Below are positions 35,581-46,941 of a DNA stretch of 64,000 nucleotides, in pieces. The notes beneath the pieces are model-generated. The model did no database searches and was not told where the DNA came from. It saw only the letters and a list, made by a program, of their open reading frames with translations. Origin of the DNA: Dichetophora obliterata (Eukaryota; Arthropoda; Insecta; Diptera; Sciomyzidae); the NCBI GenBank assembly GCA_963920525.1, contig OY986435.1:172895827-172959826 (forward strand), written 5' to 3'. The stretch's first letter is position 1. Each line of letters begins with the position of its first letter. The position numbers were made by a program, and so were the translations under genes.

Positions 35581-36488
35581 CATATTGAAAGAATTCAGAG
35601 AAATTGTACAAAGTATGCACTTAATAAGCTGTATTGGAATATTGGTCTTCCACCATACGAATACGAATCTCGCCGAAAATTGCTTGGGCTTCAGTTGCTA
35701 AAGGACAGAAGAACCTATTACGATTTAATGTTCGCATACAACATCTTACATGATAAAAAAAAAATGTGTCGAGTTGTCCGCTTTTTTATAGCCTATAATG
35801 CACCAAGAAATTTGCGCGTTAACCGAATGCTGGAAGAAACATTCCATAGAACCAATTATGCTAACAACGAACCTATAATTCGTTGCATTATGCCATGTAA
35901 CACTTATTGCTTAATGTTAAATTTTAATTGCTCAGAGGCTAAATTCCGTTTGAATCTTTTCATGATTTTTAATTATGATATTTCACTATTATTGTAAATT
36001 TTTTTTTTTAAATTTTAATAGCATAGTCTGTAAGATTTATTTTGTAGACCAAACAAACAAACAAATAAATAAATAAATACATAGCGTTACAGTATATTAC
36101 AAAATAAATTTTTAAGTTATTAAAATTGAAGGAACATCGATTGTCTGGCAAAATTTTTTTGTAAACAGAAAAACTTCTTTGTACTTCTGCACTTACGATA
36201 GGAAAATATTTAAAAGACTATATGCCATCGGATGTAAGTTCCTCTTTTAATTTTATAGTATTGAGATTTTTACCGCCTAATATTTCAGCAGTAGAGCATA
36301 AAAATAGAGTGAAATAAAACAAGCATATCCTGAGTTTTTATCTAACACTTGTTTCATCTTTCTTCATGTCCTTTCGTCAGTTTCACCACGCGCAGATTTT
36401 TTTTTTTCATCGAGGTCAATAAACCAAGCTACTCCTTTTTTGATAGGTAATGTTTTTGGTTCAAAAGACTCTATTGTTAAAGAAATAT

Positions 36489-37561
36489 CAGGGTTCAGAA
36501 TATTCACACATCTTCAGTCACAAACATTTGCTTGAAGCACACAACACACATTTTTATTTTCATTTCATTTTTGTGTGTAACGTAGTTATCGTGTTGTTGA
36601 TCATCCAACAAGAATTCTTCGTTTCAATATTTGCTAGTGCGTCACAAATTCAAACAATGATCGATCTCAACAATTTTTGCCAGCCCCGAATTCATAAAAC
36701 TACAAAAAATTAAGGTGGCAACCCTATCCACCATATTGAATTTTAAAATTCTGACCTTAGATTCGAAATCAGCGACCCCTTAACACTGATAAATGACGTT
36801 TAAAACTCTTGACAAGACATAATATTAGGTGGCAACCCTATTATTTACAAATTTTATAATTTGGAAATTCTGACAACGGATTCGGATTCAGCGACCCATT
36901 TTTTGTGTACCATTTTTTTTTGCCAGCCCCGAATTCCTAAATCTACAAAAAATTAAGGTGGCAACCCTATCCACCATCTTGAATTTTAAAATTCTGGCTT
37001 TAGACTCGAAATCAGCGACCCCTTAACACTGATAAATGACGTTTAAAACTCTTGAAAAGACATATTATTAGGTTATTATTTTAATATTTTAAAATATTTT
37101 CTAATTGACGCCGAAATTTGCTACACTTGGCAAAAAACCAGTTCAATACGCTGCACAGCAACAAGAATAGCATTTGTTTTTTACGCCACACGACGGTAGT
37201 GATCAATCTTAATGACAGACACAAACAAATACAATTTTGCAAACACCACTTGTTCATGTTGGAAAAATTGTCTTTGTTTTGGTTTTGACAAAGGCCTGAA
37301 TTCTCCAACATGAACATTTTGACACAAACATAAGTGTAAAACTGAAACACAGACAATTGTTGAGATCGATCATTGTTTGAGTTTGTGACGCACAAGCAAA
37401 TATTAAAACGAAGAATTCATGTTGGATGATAAACAACACGATAACTACGTTACACACAAAAATGAAATGAAAATAAAATTGTGTGTTGTGTGCTTCAAAT
37501 AGTGTTCATTTACATTTATGTTGGAGATTTCTGTTACATGAGTGAAAATTTCTGAACCCTG
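36489..37561. mobile_element. hAT-like element with internal foldback and duplication
   Basis: The ends are the inverted 12-mer CAGGGTTCAGAA, with a perfect 8-bp duplication AGAAATAT (36481-36488, 37562-37569). Inside, about 36500-36680 and 37350-37510 are inverted copies of each other. Between them a block starting gccagccccgaattc (36679, again 36922; 243-bp period) is tandemly duplicated. No transposase. The short frames at 36450-36713 and 37254-37457 are two copies of the same inverted repeat, not genes. Confidence 0.85.
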
Positions 37562-37863
37562 AGAAATATGCTTAAAAATTTACATTTTTTAATAAAAAAA
37601 AAGAAACGAAAAAAAATTCTATTAAAATTTCGCTAAAATGACCTAAAAATTAAAAATGTCCAAAAATGCCAATAAAATAACTCAAAAATCGCTAAAAATG
37701 GTCCAAAAACTAAAACCGATAAAAAATGACGATAAAATGACCTAACAACTTTTCATATTTGGAAATTAGGAAACATAAATGGACGTTCTAGATAACCAAG
37801 AAATGTCTTAGAAGCAGCAGAAAAAAGATGACATGTCATCGAAATCCTAACCCTGGTCATTAC

Positions 37864-39630
37864 ATAAGATTTAAAATGACTAACAATAAGAAAAACATCT
37901 TTAAAAAAAACGAGTTAGCTTGGTTTGACTGAGGTCAAGACATAACACTTGCTTCAGATTCAACATAACAGCTTCTACAGCTTCTGCCACAATAAGAACA
38001 TCCTACACAAAAGTTTCACCTGATTTACTCCCTTTTCCATTCGGTGGTATCAAAACCAACCAATAATTTGGTCTAAGTGGTTGGTCTACAGACCTGCCGC
38101 CACCTTAATCTAGCCTAATGCCAGACAGATTCTGTAAGAATATACAAAAAAACCCTTGATTTAGAAATCGAGCACGATACAACGCCTTCCCATATTAAAT
38201 TTATCTGCAATAACAATGAACTACAGTTATAAAAGTCTAAATTTAAAGGTATATTGCACTTTTATGTGTTCTGATTCTTTGAATCTGAATTTCAAATCAG
38301 AATTTAGTTTAACTTGAAAATTTTTAAAACATGCGGCTTCTTTTTCAAAATTATATATTAAAATTTAAAAAAAAAATTAGACATTTTTTAATAATTTTCT
38401 ATCAGATTATAGTTCCGTTATGAAATTCGATTTCGACAGGACAAAATACTTTTTATTTAATATTTATTTTTTTCCAAGAAAATGTGGTACGCACTTTTCT
38501 TAAACTTAATTTTTAAATTCTTTGTAGCCAAGTTAATTGAGCATTAATGCAACAAATTATACTGACACCAATGACTGCCAGTGTTTTTTTTTATTGTATT
38601 GCTTGCAATAAGTATTATAAACTCCTGGGATGTAGAAGGCTTACTTGGTTACACGCAATGCCAATTTTGCACTCAACATAATAAGAAAGTGTTTTATTTA
38701 ATAGCTATAAAAAAAATCTAAGAATTTATAGTAACAAAATACGAGTATAACTGCAACTTCAACTAGTTAGCTTGATAACTTAAACTCTAGCATGTCTAAT
38801 GTTGCTTAGTTATGACCTTAAATGTTGCTTGCTTATTGTCGTTGTTAGCATTGTTGCAAAGATGAGTGTTTGTTATAGCTTACAACAAGTTGATTAAGCT
38901 ACTGCACAAAAACGTTATAGATATGAAGTTGTTGTTGTTGTTGTTGTTATTGTTGTTAATATATATAAATTAACCAAAATTATTGGTAAGATTCTGATTG
39001 TTTATGCTTCAATGAAAACGCTTAGCGAATGCAACGAGGCGTACTAAATATTATCGATGTTAGATATGTTGTTGTTCTTGGGCAATCTTTGGTTAAGTTC
39101 TTTGGTTGCAGGAAAAAAAAAATATTTTTATAGTAAACCTACAGACATGGCAACGTATGAAAGATGAATTGCACAAGCATCTGGTACTAGATACACTTAA
39201 AAATGCACATGTTTTTAAATTTACAACAGTTGTGTACATATTTTTAAAGTAAGTTTTCCAAATTTTTTAAAGTTCCTACACGATTTTATTTTAATTTTAA
39301 TAGTAATTTATTGAATATGTATAAGCAAAGCAAAGTACACTAAGGGAGGGCTATGCTCATTTATAGTACAATATAAAAAGATTTAAAAGACATAATATTT
39401 AGACTTAAGACCTAAAACAATAATATGTAATAACAACTCATAGAATTCAAAACATAACATTATGTATATCAAAAATTGTAAATACAAATTTATTTAATTT
39501 GATTAATACAATTTAAAATTAGAAAGATAAACTAGAGAGAGAGGTGAATGAAGAAAAAAACGCTTTCAAATTATGAGAATAGAGAAAGAGATTAGAGAAA
39601 GGAAATGTACTACGGATATCCCTTAGGGTG
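37864..39630. other. Intron sequence with (GTT)n run
   Basis: AT-rich DNA; a (GTT)n microsatellite lies at 38928-38957. No coding or element boundary seen. Confidence 0.45.
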
Positions 39631-39631
39631 T

Positions 39632-40062
39632 TGTTACGGTGGTCGTCATATGATCCCTGGTCATGTCACTTTTTACTCTCTTTTTTCGTTTGATGAGCTG
39701 TGTGACGAAAGTATGTTATGCTGGTGGTCATATGATGCCTAAGTACCAAAACATTTTTTGCTACTTTTAATACTTACTTTTTTATTATTACTTTCAGCTC
39801 TGTTTTTATTAGCTTTAACAAATGATTCAACAAAAGCAATTAATAAACTTGTCAATAATAGCAGTCGATGAGGGTTGCTATTAAGCAGGTTTCATTACTG
39901 CTTTCATATATTTCGTACTAAAAGTGTACTATTTTCGTACCTAAACACAAATGTTGTGAATAATTCCACAACGCAACACTGTTTTGATTCCATGATTTCA
40001 TATTTTTGTCGAATCATTTGGTAACCGTGGTGGTGAAAAAGCCCACGACCGCCACCGTAACA
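39632..40062. mobile_element. Candidate MITE with TGTTACGGTGG inverted ends
   Basis: The left end reads TGTTACGGTGGTCGT and the right end is its imperfect inverse. The flanks (agggtgt, aggacac) do not give a clean target duplication, so the superfamily is open and the boundaries are approximate. Confidence 0.45.
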
Positions 40063-40309
40063 GGACACTTAGCAATCGTGGCAGACTATTCCACAACTTA
40101 ATGGTGCTGATGAAAAACAGGTGCACACAGAAAAAAAAAGCATTGTAAAATCAACTAGAAACATAAGGATTTTACATGTTTCTCCTATGATTTTGCTTTA
40201 GAGAGACTTATAGTAAGATCATTGTGATTTTCATGTAAAAATCGCAACAAATTTTCATGTTGAATCATTATGAAATCATGTAAGATCATTAGGATGGTCA
40301 TGTTGAATC

Positions 40310-40810
40310 ATCAAGAATAATATATAACACACTCCGCCTTGCGCATGTCCGCCATCGTTGTGAGCACGTTAATGTGACATCTAGAGATGAGCGATATTTT
40401 TATACCGGTTATTTAGTCACCGTGATTGAAAAATCACTGGTAACTGCGGTGATCAAATACTATCTAAAACCGTGATCAGTGATTGAGCTTTTGTTAATTT
40501 TTTGTCTTATGTCGTTTGCAGCGATTCGTGATATAACCAGTGATTTTTTGATTGTGTGAGAATTTGTTGTTTCTATGAGTTTTAATGTTGTTTCGGTCAT
40601 CTCTCATAACTACCTAGATGAATATGCATTTGTTTAGTTGGAAAATAACGTGATCACGGTCACCACATTAAAGAACGGCGATTTAAAAATCACGTGCACT
40701 AATAACGCCGTTATTGAAAAATCACCAGATCGCTCATCTCTAGTGACATCAGTTTTGGAAAAGAAGAGAGAGTCAAACGCGAGAGAGTCAGAAACAGTAC
40801 AAATTTTTTA
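40310..40810. repeat. Dispersed repeat (copy split by a hAT MITE)
   Basis: The sequence ccgccttgcgcatgtccgc (about 40336) through gagagtcaaac (about 40776) aligns with the reverse complement of 56800-56945, if the hAT insertion 40382-40742 is removed. The two copies define a small dispersed repeat family; outer sequences with alternating atgattttacatg phrases at 40200-40310 and 41220-41300 may be its inverted flanks. Confidence 0.6.
40382..40742. mobile_element. hAT MITE with TAGAGATGAGCGAT ends
   Basis: A 361-bp element with inverted termini TAGAGATGAGCGAT and the perfect 8-bp duplication GTGACATC (40374-40381, 40743-40750). TAGAGATG-type termini with 8-bp TSDs are known from Buster/Charlie-like hAT elements. 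The interior repeats the motif accgtgatc/gtgattgaaaaatcac in both orientations. No coding potential. Confidence 0.87.
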
Positions 40811-41479
40811 TACGGGATTCGATCTTGCAATCTCCTTATTTACTTTGTTTTTTTTTTTTAATGAAACGTGCACGAAGTTCAATGGGTAGTACAGCTTCCT
40901 GTATATCTTCTTTAGGTAAGTATCTTAAAATTTCGTATTCAATTGAAGCTACTAAAAGAAATGCAACAATTCGATGTTATTTTGTTTATATAGTTTATTG
41001 TTTTGTTCGATATTAGTCACATATCACATTACCTTGTTAATCTGTGTCAAAGTTTTTGGATCCATCTATTTCCACTATCACTTGACTTGTATTCACTTTT
41101 TCAGCCATTAAAAACTATTTCAATTTTTGTAAAGACGCTACTTTTCGCGATTAAACTTTTAATGCGCAGAAAATTCGCCAGAAACTTCTTCAGTACTCAC
41201 AAAATTTTTTTTACATGATGCAATAATGATTTTACTAGATTTTATAATGGTTCTACATGATATCATAATGATTTTACATGAAACCATGTTGATTGACTTT
41301 TTAAATGATGCACCGAATCGATATATTTAAAATTGCAAGAGTTAAATATACTCGATGCATGTGAACAAAATTATTACCGTATATTTAAAAATGATTATTT
41401 ACAAAAAAGTATAGATATTTTGGATTTAGATAAGGATAACCTTCCTTTGGGGGTGCAAAATCGATTTAACGCCCCTAGC

Positions 41480-41690
41480 TACGCCACTGAGTATGTGTAC
41501 AAAAATCTACTTTTTAATGCAATGATTCCATATGCAGATGAAAACATGCGACTTAGGTTGCGTTTTATACACGACAACGATCCAAAACACACTGCACGCA
41601 CTTTAAGAGTATGCCCAAAAGATGATCAGCAGTTGTTAAAAATGGTGGATATCCAACTGAATATTAAGTTTTTATTAAAATATATTACTT
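41480..41690 (+). pseudogene. Tc1-like transposase fragment
   Basis: Within a 119-codon frame (41333-41692), the segment M-I-P-Y-A-D-E-N-M-R-L-R followed by F-I-H-D-N-D-P-K-H-T-A-R is the second catalytic Asp region of Tc1-type transposases. The sequence before and after does not match the family, and the third catalytic region (S-P-D-L-N-P) is absent. It is a small relic, probably fused by chance to non-coding sequence. Confidence 0.6.
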
Positions 41691-42239
41691 AGTTTTGTTT
41701 TTTCATCAAAGTAAATACAGACTTCTAATACAATGTGCTAAATTGTAGCGCAATTTTTTGTATGAGTTGTATATTATAAAGAGTAAATTCGAAATGCAAC
41801 AAAATAACCAAACAAAATAATGTTATTCGATCATTGAATCGTAACATGTAACACTTTAGAAGAAACAATGAATAAAAAAATTAAACAAATAGATATATTT
41901 GCTTCAATAGGTTATATGCGTGTCCACCACTGTGTTTCAACAAAATATTCATCCCAATAATAAAACTTTTCTCCCGGGAAATCGGAAAGAGAGTTTTAAT
42001 TTATTTAAAGAGAGATAAAGACATCATTTTTTTTACACTCATGAATATTGACGGTTGATGAACAAATTTGCATTAAACATTTCCAAAATATTCTTGAACT
42101 TTATCTTAAAAATGAAAACTGCCTTTTTCGATTCCCCGCGAGAAATGTTTCATGATTGGGCTGATTATGTATTAATTGTTTACACATTAACTTTTAATTC
42201 AAAGGAAATACGTGACAAAAATAGGTTCGGGACATGCCA

Positions 42240-42950
42240 TGGTACAAGAAGAAAACTGTTTGCTAAATTTGTATTGTGGTTAAGCAAAACTTGCGCTTGA
42301 TTCTCAGCCACTTCAAAATTATGCTAGATTTCAGCAAAAACTAATCAAAATTTGCTATTCCAGTTTATAATAACTAAGTAAATTTTTGATTAAATTCAAG
42401 CAAAATTTTGCTAAGTTATTGCAAACTGCAAATCAAATTTTCACTTTATTATAAATTTGAAAAACAAATTTTGATTACTTTTTGCTGAAATCTTGCATAT
42501 TTTTCAAGTGAAATAATTATGAACATTAAATTAAATTAAAAAATTACTACCATCTGGAGATTTGAACCTCGGCCGCATGAGTGTAAGTGTTATCCATTCG
42601 ACCATTGCAGTTGTTAACCAATCGTCGCCTAATTGTCTTCATTAAGACTAAACGTGTGCTCTTGCGTTTAGAAGAAATTTGCTTGAATCAAGTAAAAATT
42701 TGCTATTTGAGTTTATAAAAACTTAGCAAATATTTTCTTGAATTAAGTAGAAATTTGCTTTTGCATTTAATAATAACTTAGCAAAATGTTGCTTGAATTT
42801 AGTCAAAATATTGCTTTTTCCCTAAATACATGAGGAGTGATTTCAATTCAGCAATCTTTTTCTAAAATCACGCCGTGATTGAGCAAAGTTTTGCTGATTT
42901 GCTTTTAAGCAAAACATTTTCTTGGTTCAAGCAAAATAATTATCTCCGTG
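42240..42950. repeat. Inverted/tandem TTTGCT-rich element with tRNA-like core
   Basis: The block 42328-42362 (tttcagcaaaaactaatcaa) is inverted at 42468-42505. From about 42676 onward, 50-58-bp units with tttgcttgaat and aacttagcaaa repeat in tandem. The two margins (gtacaagaagaaaactgttt on the left, the inverse of aacattttcttggttc on the right) are imperfect inverse matches. The middle (42550-42625) holds a tRNA-like sequence. I read it as a decayed foldback element; exact ends are unclear. Confidence 0.45.
42553..42615 (-). repeat. tRNA-like sequence (pol III A/B box remnant)
   Basis: On the minus strand the sequence has an A-box-like TGGTCGAATGGATAAC followed about 25 bp later by a B-box-like GGTTCAAATCTCC. 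It does not fold into a canonical cloverleaf by eye, because the anticodon stem is not complementary. It is therefore more likely a tRNA-derived SINE head than a tRNA gene. Confidence 0.45.
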
Positions 42951-43498
42951 TAGTTATATCTGTGGCTCGTTATGAGTTGCTTTGTGCAAAATATTGTACC
43001 TTTATCTCAGAATCGATATTGAATTATAGCGAAAACGTCACTACTCACTGCCTATTCAGGTGTCATCTGTAAGCTAAAAGTGTAATAAAATTCTTCGTAA
43101 ATAGTTTATATTGCAAAAGGACATTAAAGTACCAGTCTGCTGAGAACGACCCATATGAGAATTTTTAAAATTTTTTTAGTGTCAATTTTAAAACATTCGT
43201 ATTTTTTCAGTGAAATTAAATGGTATTCTATCAAGCTGTTTTTATATTAAAGCTTGCAACAAAAAAATATATGCTAATTAATTTTCAACAAAAAATTAAA
43301 ACAATCAAGTTTTATTTAAAGCATTCGCCGTTTTATCAATAAACATGTTTTACAAGAATATCTTCATTTATCTATATCTCTAGAGCAGTGATGATAAAAC
43401 CCACACAGCAACACTGACATCTATGTATGTGCATCGTTGAAAGCTTACCAATAAAGCTTAACGAGCTCGAAATAAATCCGAGATCTCGGACTCCTTAA

Positions 43499-44017
43499 CC
43501 CTTTCATGCCCGAGTTAAAATGGGTGGGGCTACACATTTTTTGAAGTCAGATATATGCTTTTTCTTTACTCAAATAAGAACTGACAACAATTTTAAAGTC
43601 CTTGTGCCTGAGTTCGTTAGTTACAGGATGTTGCTTATGTGCACCGTTAGGCAGTTATTGGACAAACTTAACACTTTTCTCATGATTTTTCATATGTATA
43701 TAACTCTCTCACCTTTATACATTTACATTGTGCACTTGGTTTTACATTTAAGCAATTATTTAAATATCTGCAAGCACTTTTTGTATAAACACTTTTTTTT
43801 TCGAAACGATCCTGATCTTGATTTTGACCATTTTATCCTACGGAGAATGGCTACTGAATGGACACGTACAAAGCCTTCAATAGAACAAATAGGTGTAAGC
43901 TTGCACAACACATAAGGCTACATGAAGCAACAAACCATTGGTCAAAACATGAAAATATCAGGACTTAGAAGTCTACAAGTACAATGTTTCCTGTAGGCAA
44001 CATCGGGCATGAAAGGG
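43499..44017. mobile_element. piggyBac-type MITE with TTAA target
   Basis: The perfect inverted termini CCCTTTCATGCCCGA are flanked by TTAA on each side (43495-43498, 44018-44021), the hallmark of the piggyBac superfamily. The 519-bp body holds a 131-codon plus-strand frame (43520-43915) with no recognisable transposase motifs. The flanking host sequence (cgagctcgaaat left, cgagcttgaaac right) is itself a short repeat pair. Confidence 0.88.
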
Positions 44018-44021
44018 TTAA

Positions 44022-46030
44022 CGAGCTTGAAACGAACACGAGCTCTCAGATCCATACATTTAATGCAAAGACTTAGAAATTTTTTTTCATATTTATTTTT
44101 TAATTAAAAATTATATGAAAATACTTCGTTTTTTTTATTAAAATTATGAAAAATGTTTTGATTTTTATTGACGAATTTTTGCAGGCAACAATGAAAAAAA
44201 TAAAAAATTATTAATTAAAAAATTTGTTTAAAGAAATTTATGAACATTTTTTTTTCATATATCATTTTGCTAAATGTTTGTGTTTATGTAAATCATTTTC
44301 ACTTACAAGTTTCTCAACTTTTTTTTTCAACTCCCCAACTCTCAGGGAATGTCCCCTATAAATGTGTAACATTGTGTTAATACGAAAGATCAAGTGAGTT
44401 GGAGGGTGGATAGATAAAGGTAGCTTGTTTGCGATCCCGAAATGGCTGATGCGAGATTTCGTGTTTGTTTCGAATTCATAACAAAGCCGACATTTTTATA
44501 TGATAACATCTCTTTTTTAATTAGAACAAATTTTTTTATTGTTAGCTCCTATAAATACGTCAGTTAAAATAAAAAAATTTTTTATTGTTAGCTCCTAAAA
44601 ATACGTCAGTTAAAATAAGAAAATTATATATATTTTTTTTTTAAAAAAATAAAAATGTCGTTTCATTTAATTTTCTATGAATAGTTCATGAATCCGAGAT
44701 CTCGTAGTCGTTTCGACACAAGCCAAAAAAAAAGTTAAATAGGGTTGCTAGCTAAATTTTTAGTTCTCAAAAATCCCCGTTTTTTCAGCAAAAAAACCTC
44801 AAAGAAAAATAATTTTTATCACTTTATTTAAAGATTTTTTTATAGATATAGTGAGGATTTTATAAATATTTTAAAAACAATTAATTTTAATAAAAAATAA
44901 CATTTTATGAATTTAAAAAAATATCAATATTAAAAACAAAAATGTGTTTTCGAGTTGCGACTTCAAATACAATTAAGCTTTGAAGCTGCATTGTCGTCAT
45001 CCGGGGATTCATGTGCTCCATACGCCGTTTTGACAATTTTAAGTTAATGGTACGGCAAATAGGGCAAGAGGTCACCAACAATTTCTGCTTAACGGGATAT
45101 AGAGCAAAATGTACACAAAATATCTCAGTTTCTGGAAGAAATCTTATGGAGAACAAAAACCGAATTGCAGATTTGAAAAATTTGGTTTAAAAAAAAATCA
45201 TTAACTCAAAATTGTAAAAATGGCGGATGTAGCACATGAACTCCCGGACGACGATATAGCGATGGTTCGATTCTGGTTCTAAGTCGACGTAGCATACATA
45301 TGTATAATGTTTTCGAAATGCAAACTCTTGTGTCAATTTTGTTTTTTCAACTGTGCAATACCTCCATGGTTAAAATGTGTCATAAAATTAATTTGGCAAC
45401 AAGGATTTTTTCGGTAATGTTAAACAAATTTTAACGTAAGAATAACATTGTATCAGAAAATTTAATAAAAATCTTATACCCACAAATATAAGAAAAATAT
45501 CAAATTTCCCCGCAAATAATCATTAAAAATTTGGTGAATTATGAAATTCCCAGCATATTTTATCCCATTCCCCCGATTCCTTGAATTCCTGGCTTTGAAG
45601 TGTTTGTGTACTAATACGTTGCAGAAAACGCTCTTTGCTCGGGAGCTAATTTATGTCATAGCTGCTCTAGACTAAAGTCATTCACCAACAACGATATAAA
45701 TAAATTTAATACTAATTACTTAATTAAAAGTCGATGCAATGTGTTATTAAATGTTTTGATAACTTATCATTTCTATAAGTTCTCTATTATCTATTTCAAC
45801 TAAAAACGGTAAATTTGTTTATATATCTTTAGAAAAGAAATGCCAAAATTAATAAAAATTTCTACATTGCTTTAAGTTTGTAGAGCCTTTCACAGCTTAT
45901 TTAATAAATAAATAAATTCAAAAAAGCAGCTCAGCAACTCTTTAAAACTTACCTAATAACCATACTTCTTGAATTCACAAAAAAACCCAAATTAAGGCAA
46001 TAAAAAAAAGACTTAATTTCAAAGCAATAC
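44022..46030. other. Intron sequence, nothing recognised
   Basis: AT-rich. Motifs containing gagatctcg recur at about 43480 and 44695. A minus-strand frame at 45156-44905 has a C-P-I-C pair but no identifiable domain. I cannot support a gene. Confidence 0.4.
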
Positions 46031-46034
46031 TTAC

Positions 46035-46115
46035 GCGTTTCGACATGGGACCATCCGAGTAGTCAACAGGTTGACATTTTAGATTATAGAAGTTCAGCCA
46101 ACCTGCCATAAGATG
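46035..46115 (-). CDS. ELOVL fatty-acid elongase, second recognised exon
   Basis: This 81-bp exon encodes 27 residues in phase 0 at both ends: H-L-M-A-G-W, then the family C-Q-P-V-D-Y-S, ending at M-S-K-R. The acceptor (ctgacag, 46122-46116) and donor GTAAGT (46034-46029) are good. It follows the 46216 exon after a 100-bp intron, giving F-Y-E then H-L-M-A-G-W, and precedes the 45-kb intron. The C-x-P-V-D-Y segment is typical of animal ELO proteins, between the first membrane spans and the K-x-x-E-x-x-D motif. Confidence 0.94.
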
Positions 46116-46215
46116 CTGTCAGAATCAGAACAGAAAAATATAAATAAAAATTATATAAAAAATATTGCCTTACTGGTTTTGGTTAATTTTATTTTTTTTG
46201 TGTGCAGGTGCTTAC

Positions 46216-46406
46216 CTCGTAAAACATGTAGCCACTGATAGCCACTTGAAAGGCATTGTATATCACTAACGTGCGACGCAGTTGAAATGGTTTTCTATCA
46301 CGCATAAAAAGCGGTCCGATCACTAAAACCCAGGACAAGTAAATAGCAACTAAGCCAAAGGTAAACATGGGATGCTCCATCAGTGGAAAACGTTTCGCTC
46401 GAGGAT
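46216..46406 (-). CDS. ELOVL fatty-acid elongase, N-terminal-half exon
   Basis: This 191-bp exon encodes D-P-R-A-K-R-F-P-L-M and a hydrophobic membrane segment (about residues 13-30 of the exon). It continues G-P-L-F-M-R-D-R-K-P-F, the conserved R-K-P-F region of ELO enzymes, and ends at Y-M-F-Y-E. The donor GTAAG is at 46215-46211. The acceptor is a long pyrimidine tract ending caag at 46407, a slightly unusual AAG. The first codon is split (two bases, AT, in this exon), so the upstream exon must end in phase 1. The start codon is not in this exon; it lies upstream, to the right of 46406, possibly outside the window. Confidence 0.94.
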
Positions 46407-46941
46407 CTTGCAAAGAAAAAAAAAAACAAAATGGGTTTGTCATGAATTCTAAATAATTTTTAAAATGAGTAGCAGAAAAAGCAGAAAAAACAATAACATT
46501 AAATAAGTTTACAACTTCAATTAAACAATATTTATTACACTCTCGGTTGATTAAAAAATATCACAACATGTTTCATTCGCTGTACGAGTATATTGGTTTT
46601 ACTGTTGTAAATTAGTTATTATCATTTTATGCATCTTTGTTTTTAAATGATTTGAAATAGTTTATTCCGTTTGTTTTATTTTATGTGATTGAATGAAATC
46701 GTGCTTCGAACTGCAAAGTTCGTGTCTTAAGTCTTTCGTTTAAAATATTTTAATTTAAATGCTAGCGTTATTTTATAACAAAATGCTTACTTTTGCAAAC
46801 GGACACAATATTAAAACATGCATAAGCAAAGTAGGGGATGCAGGTTTGATTTGCTAGCTTAAATAAAGTGAGTCAGTGACTCAAAGCGTTTGGTTCATCA
46901 AATAAGTACTAAAGAAAGCTAACATACAGCTACGTGCAACT

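Larger units (their letters stand above)
32680..36080 (+). mobile_element. LINE family B (plus), interrupted by a minus-strand LINE B
   Basis: Coding remnants in order: linker at 32722-32994 (K-P-P-W-F-N) and 32954-33454 (N-P-K-C-F-W-H-Y-L-N-C-K-R); RT palm at about 33640-34111 (S-G-I-P-Q-G-T, G-P-L-L-F, a degraded catalytic box reading F-A-D-N); connection at 34146-34350 (V-I-W-N). After the inserted LINE it resumes at about 35580 (H-I-E-R-I-Q-R) and 35680-35997 (R-T-N-Y). The tail is (CAAA)n(TAAA)n at 36050-36080. The catalytic second Asp is replaced by Asn and several frameshifts exist, so it is inactive. Confidence 0.82.
32456..37855. mobile_element. hAT-like element hosting several nested insertions
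   Basis: The left terminus CAGGGCTTGGATTTTG (32456) and the inverted right terminus (reading CAGGGTTAGGATTTCG from 37855) are flanked by a perfect 8-bp duplication GTCATTAC (32448-32455, 37856-37863), which marks a hAT-superfamily insertion. Both subterminal regions are rich in aaaaattacctaaaaa-like repeats (32480-32580, 37570-37750). The original element was probably short and non-autonomous. Its present 5.4 kb comes from a LINE B (+) with a LINE B (-) inside it, and a second hAT-like element at 36489. Confidence 0.83.
856..46034 (-). other. Giant ELOVL intron (about 45.2 kb) filled with transposable elements
   Basis: The interval between the donor at 46034 (GTAAGT) and the acceptor at 856 is a single intron, inferred because the two flanking exons join in frame into a continuous elongase sequence. 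The neighbouring introns are only 232 bp (461-692) and 100 bp (46116-46215). The length is accounted for largely by inserted DNA transposons, LINEs, a SINE and MITEs on both strands. I cannot exclude an unrecognised small exon or nested host gene inside it. Confidence 0.85.

Noticed and set aside
36489..37561. Two short ORFs (36450-36713 and 37254-37457) as a conserved gene pair
   Set aside because: They are translations of the two arms of one inverted repeat within a hAT-like element.
42676..42850. CRISPR-like array
   Set aside because: Units are imperfect tandem repeats without unique spacers and the DNA is clearly eukaryotic.
43520..43915. 131-codon frame inside the piggyBac MITE
   Set aside because: No transposase motifs, mixed hydrophobic content and a non-autonomous context; kept only as part of the MITE.
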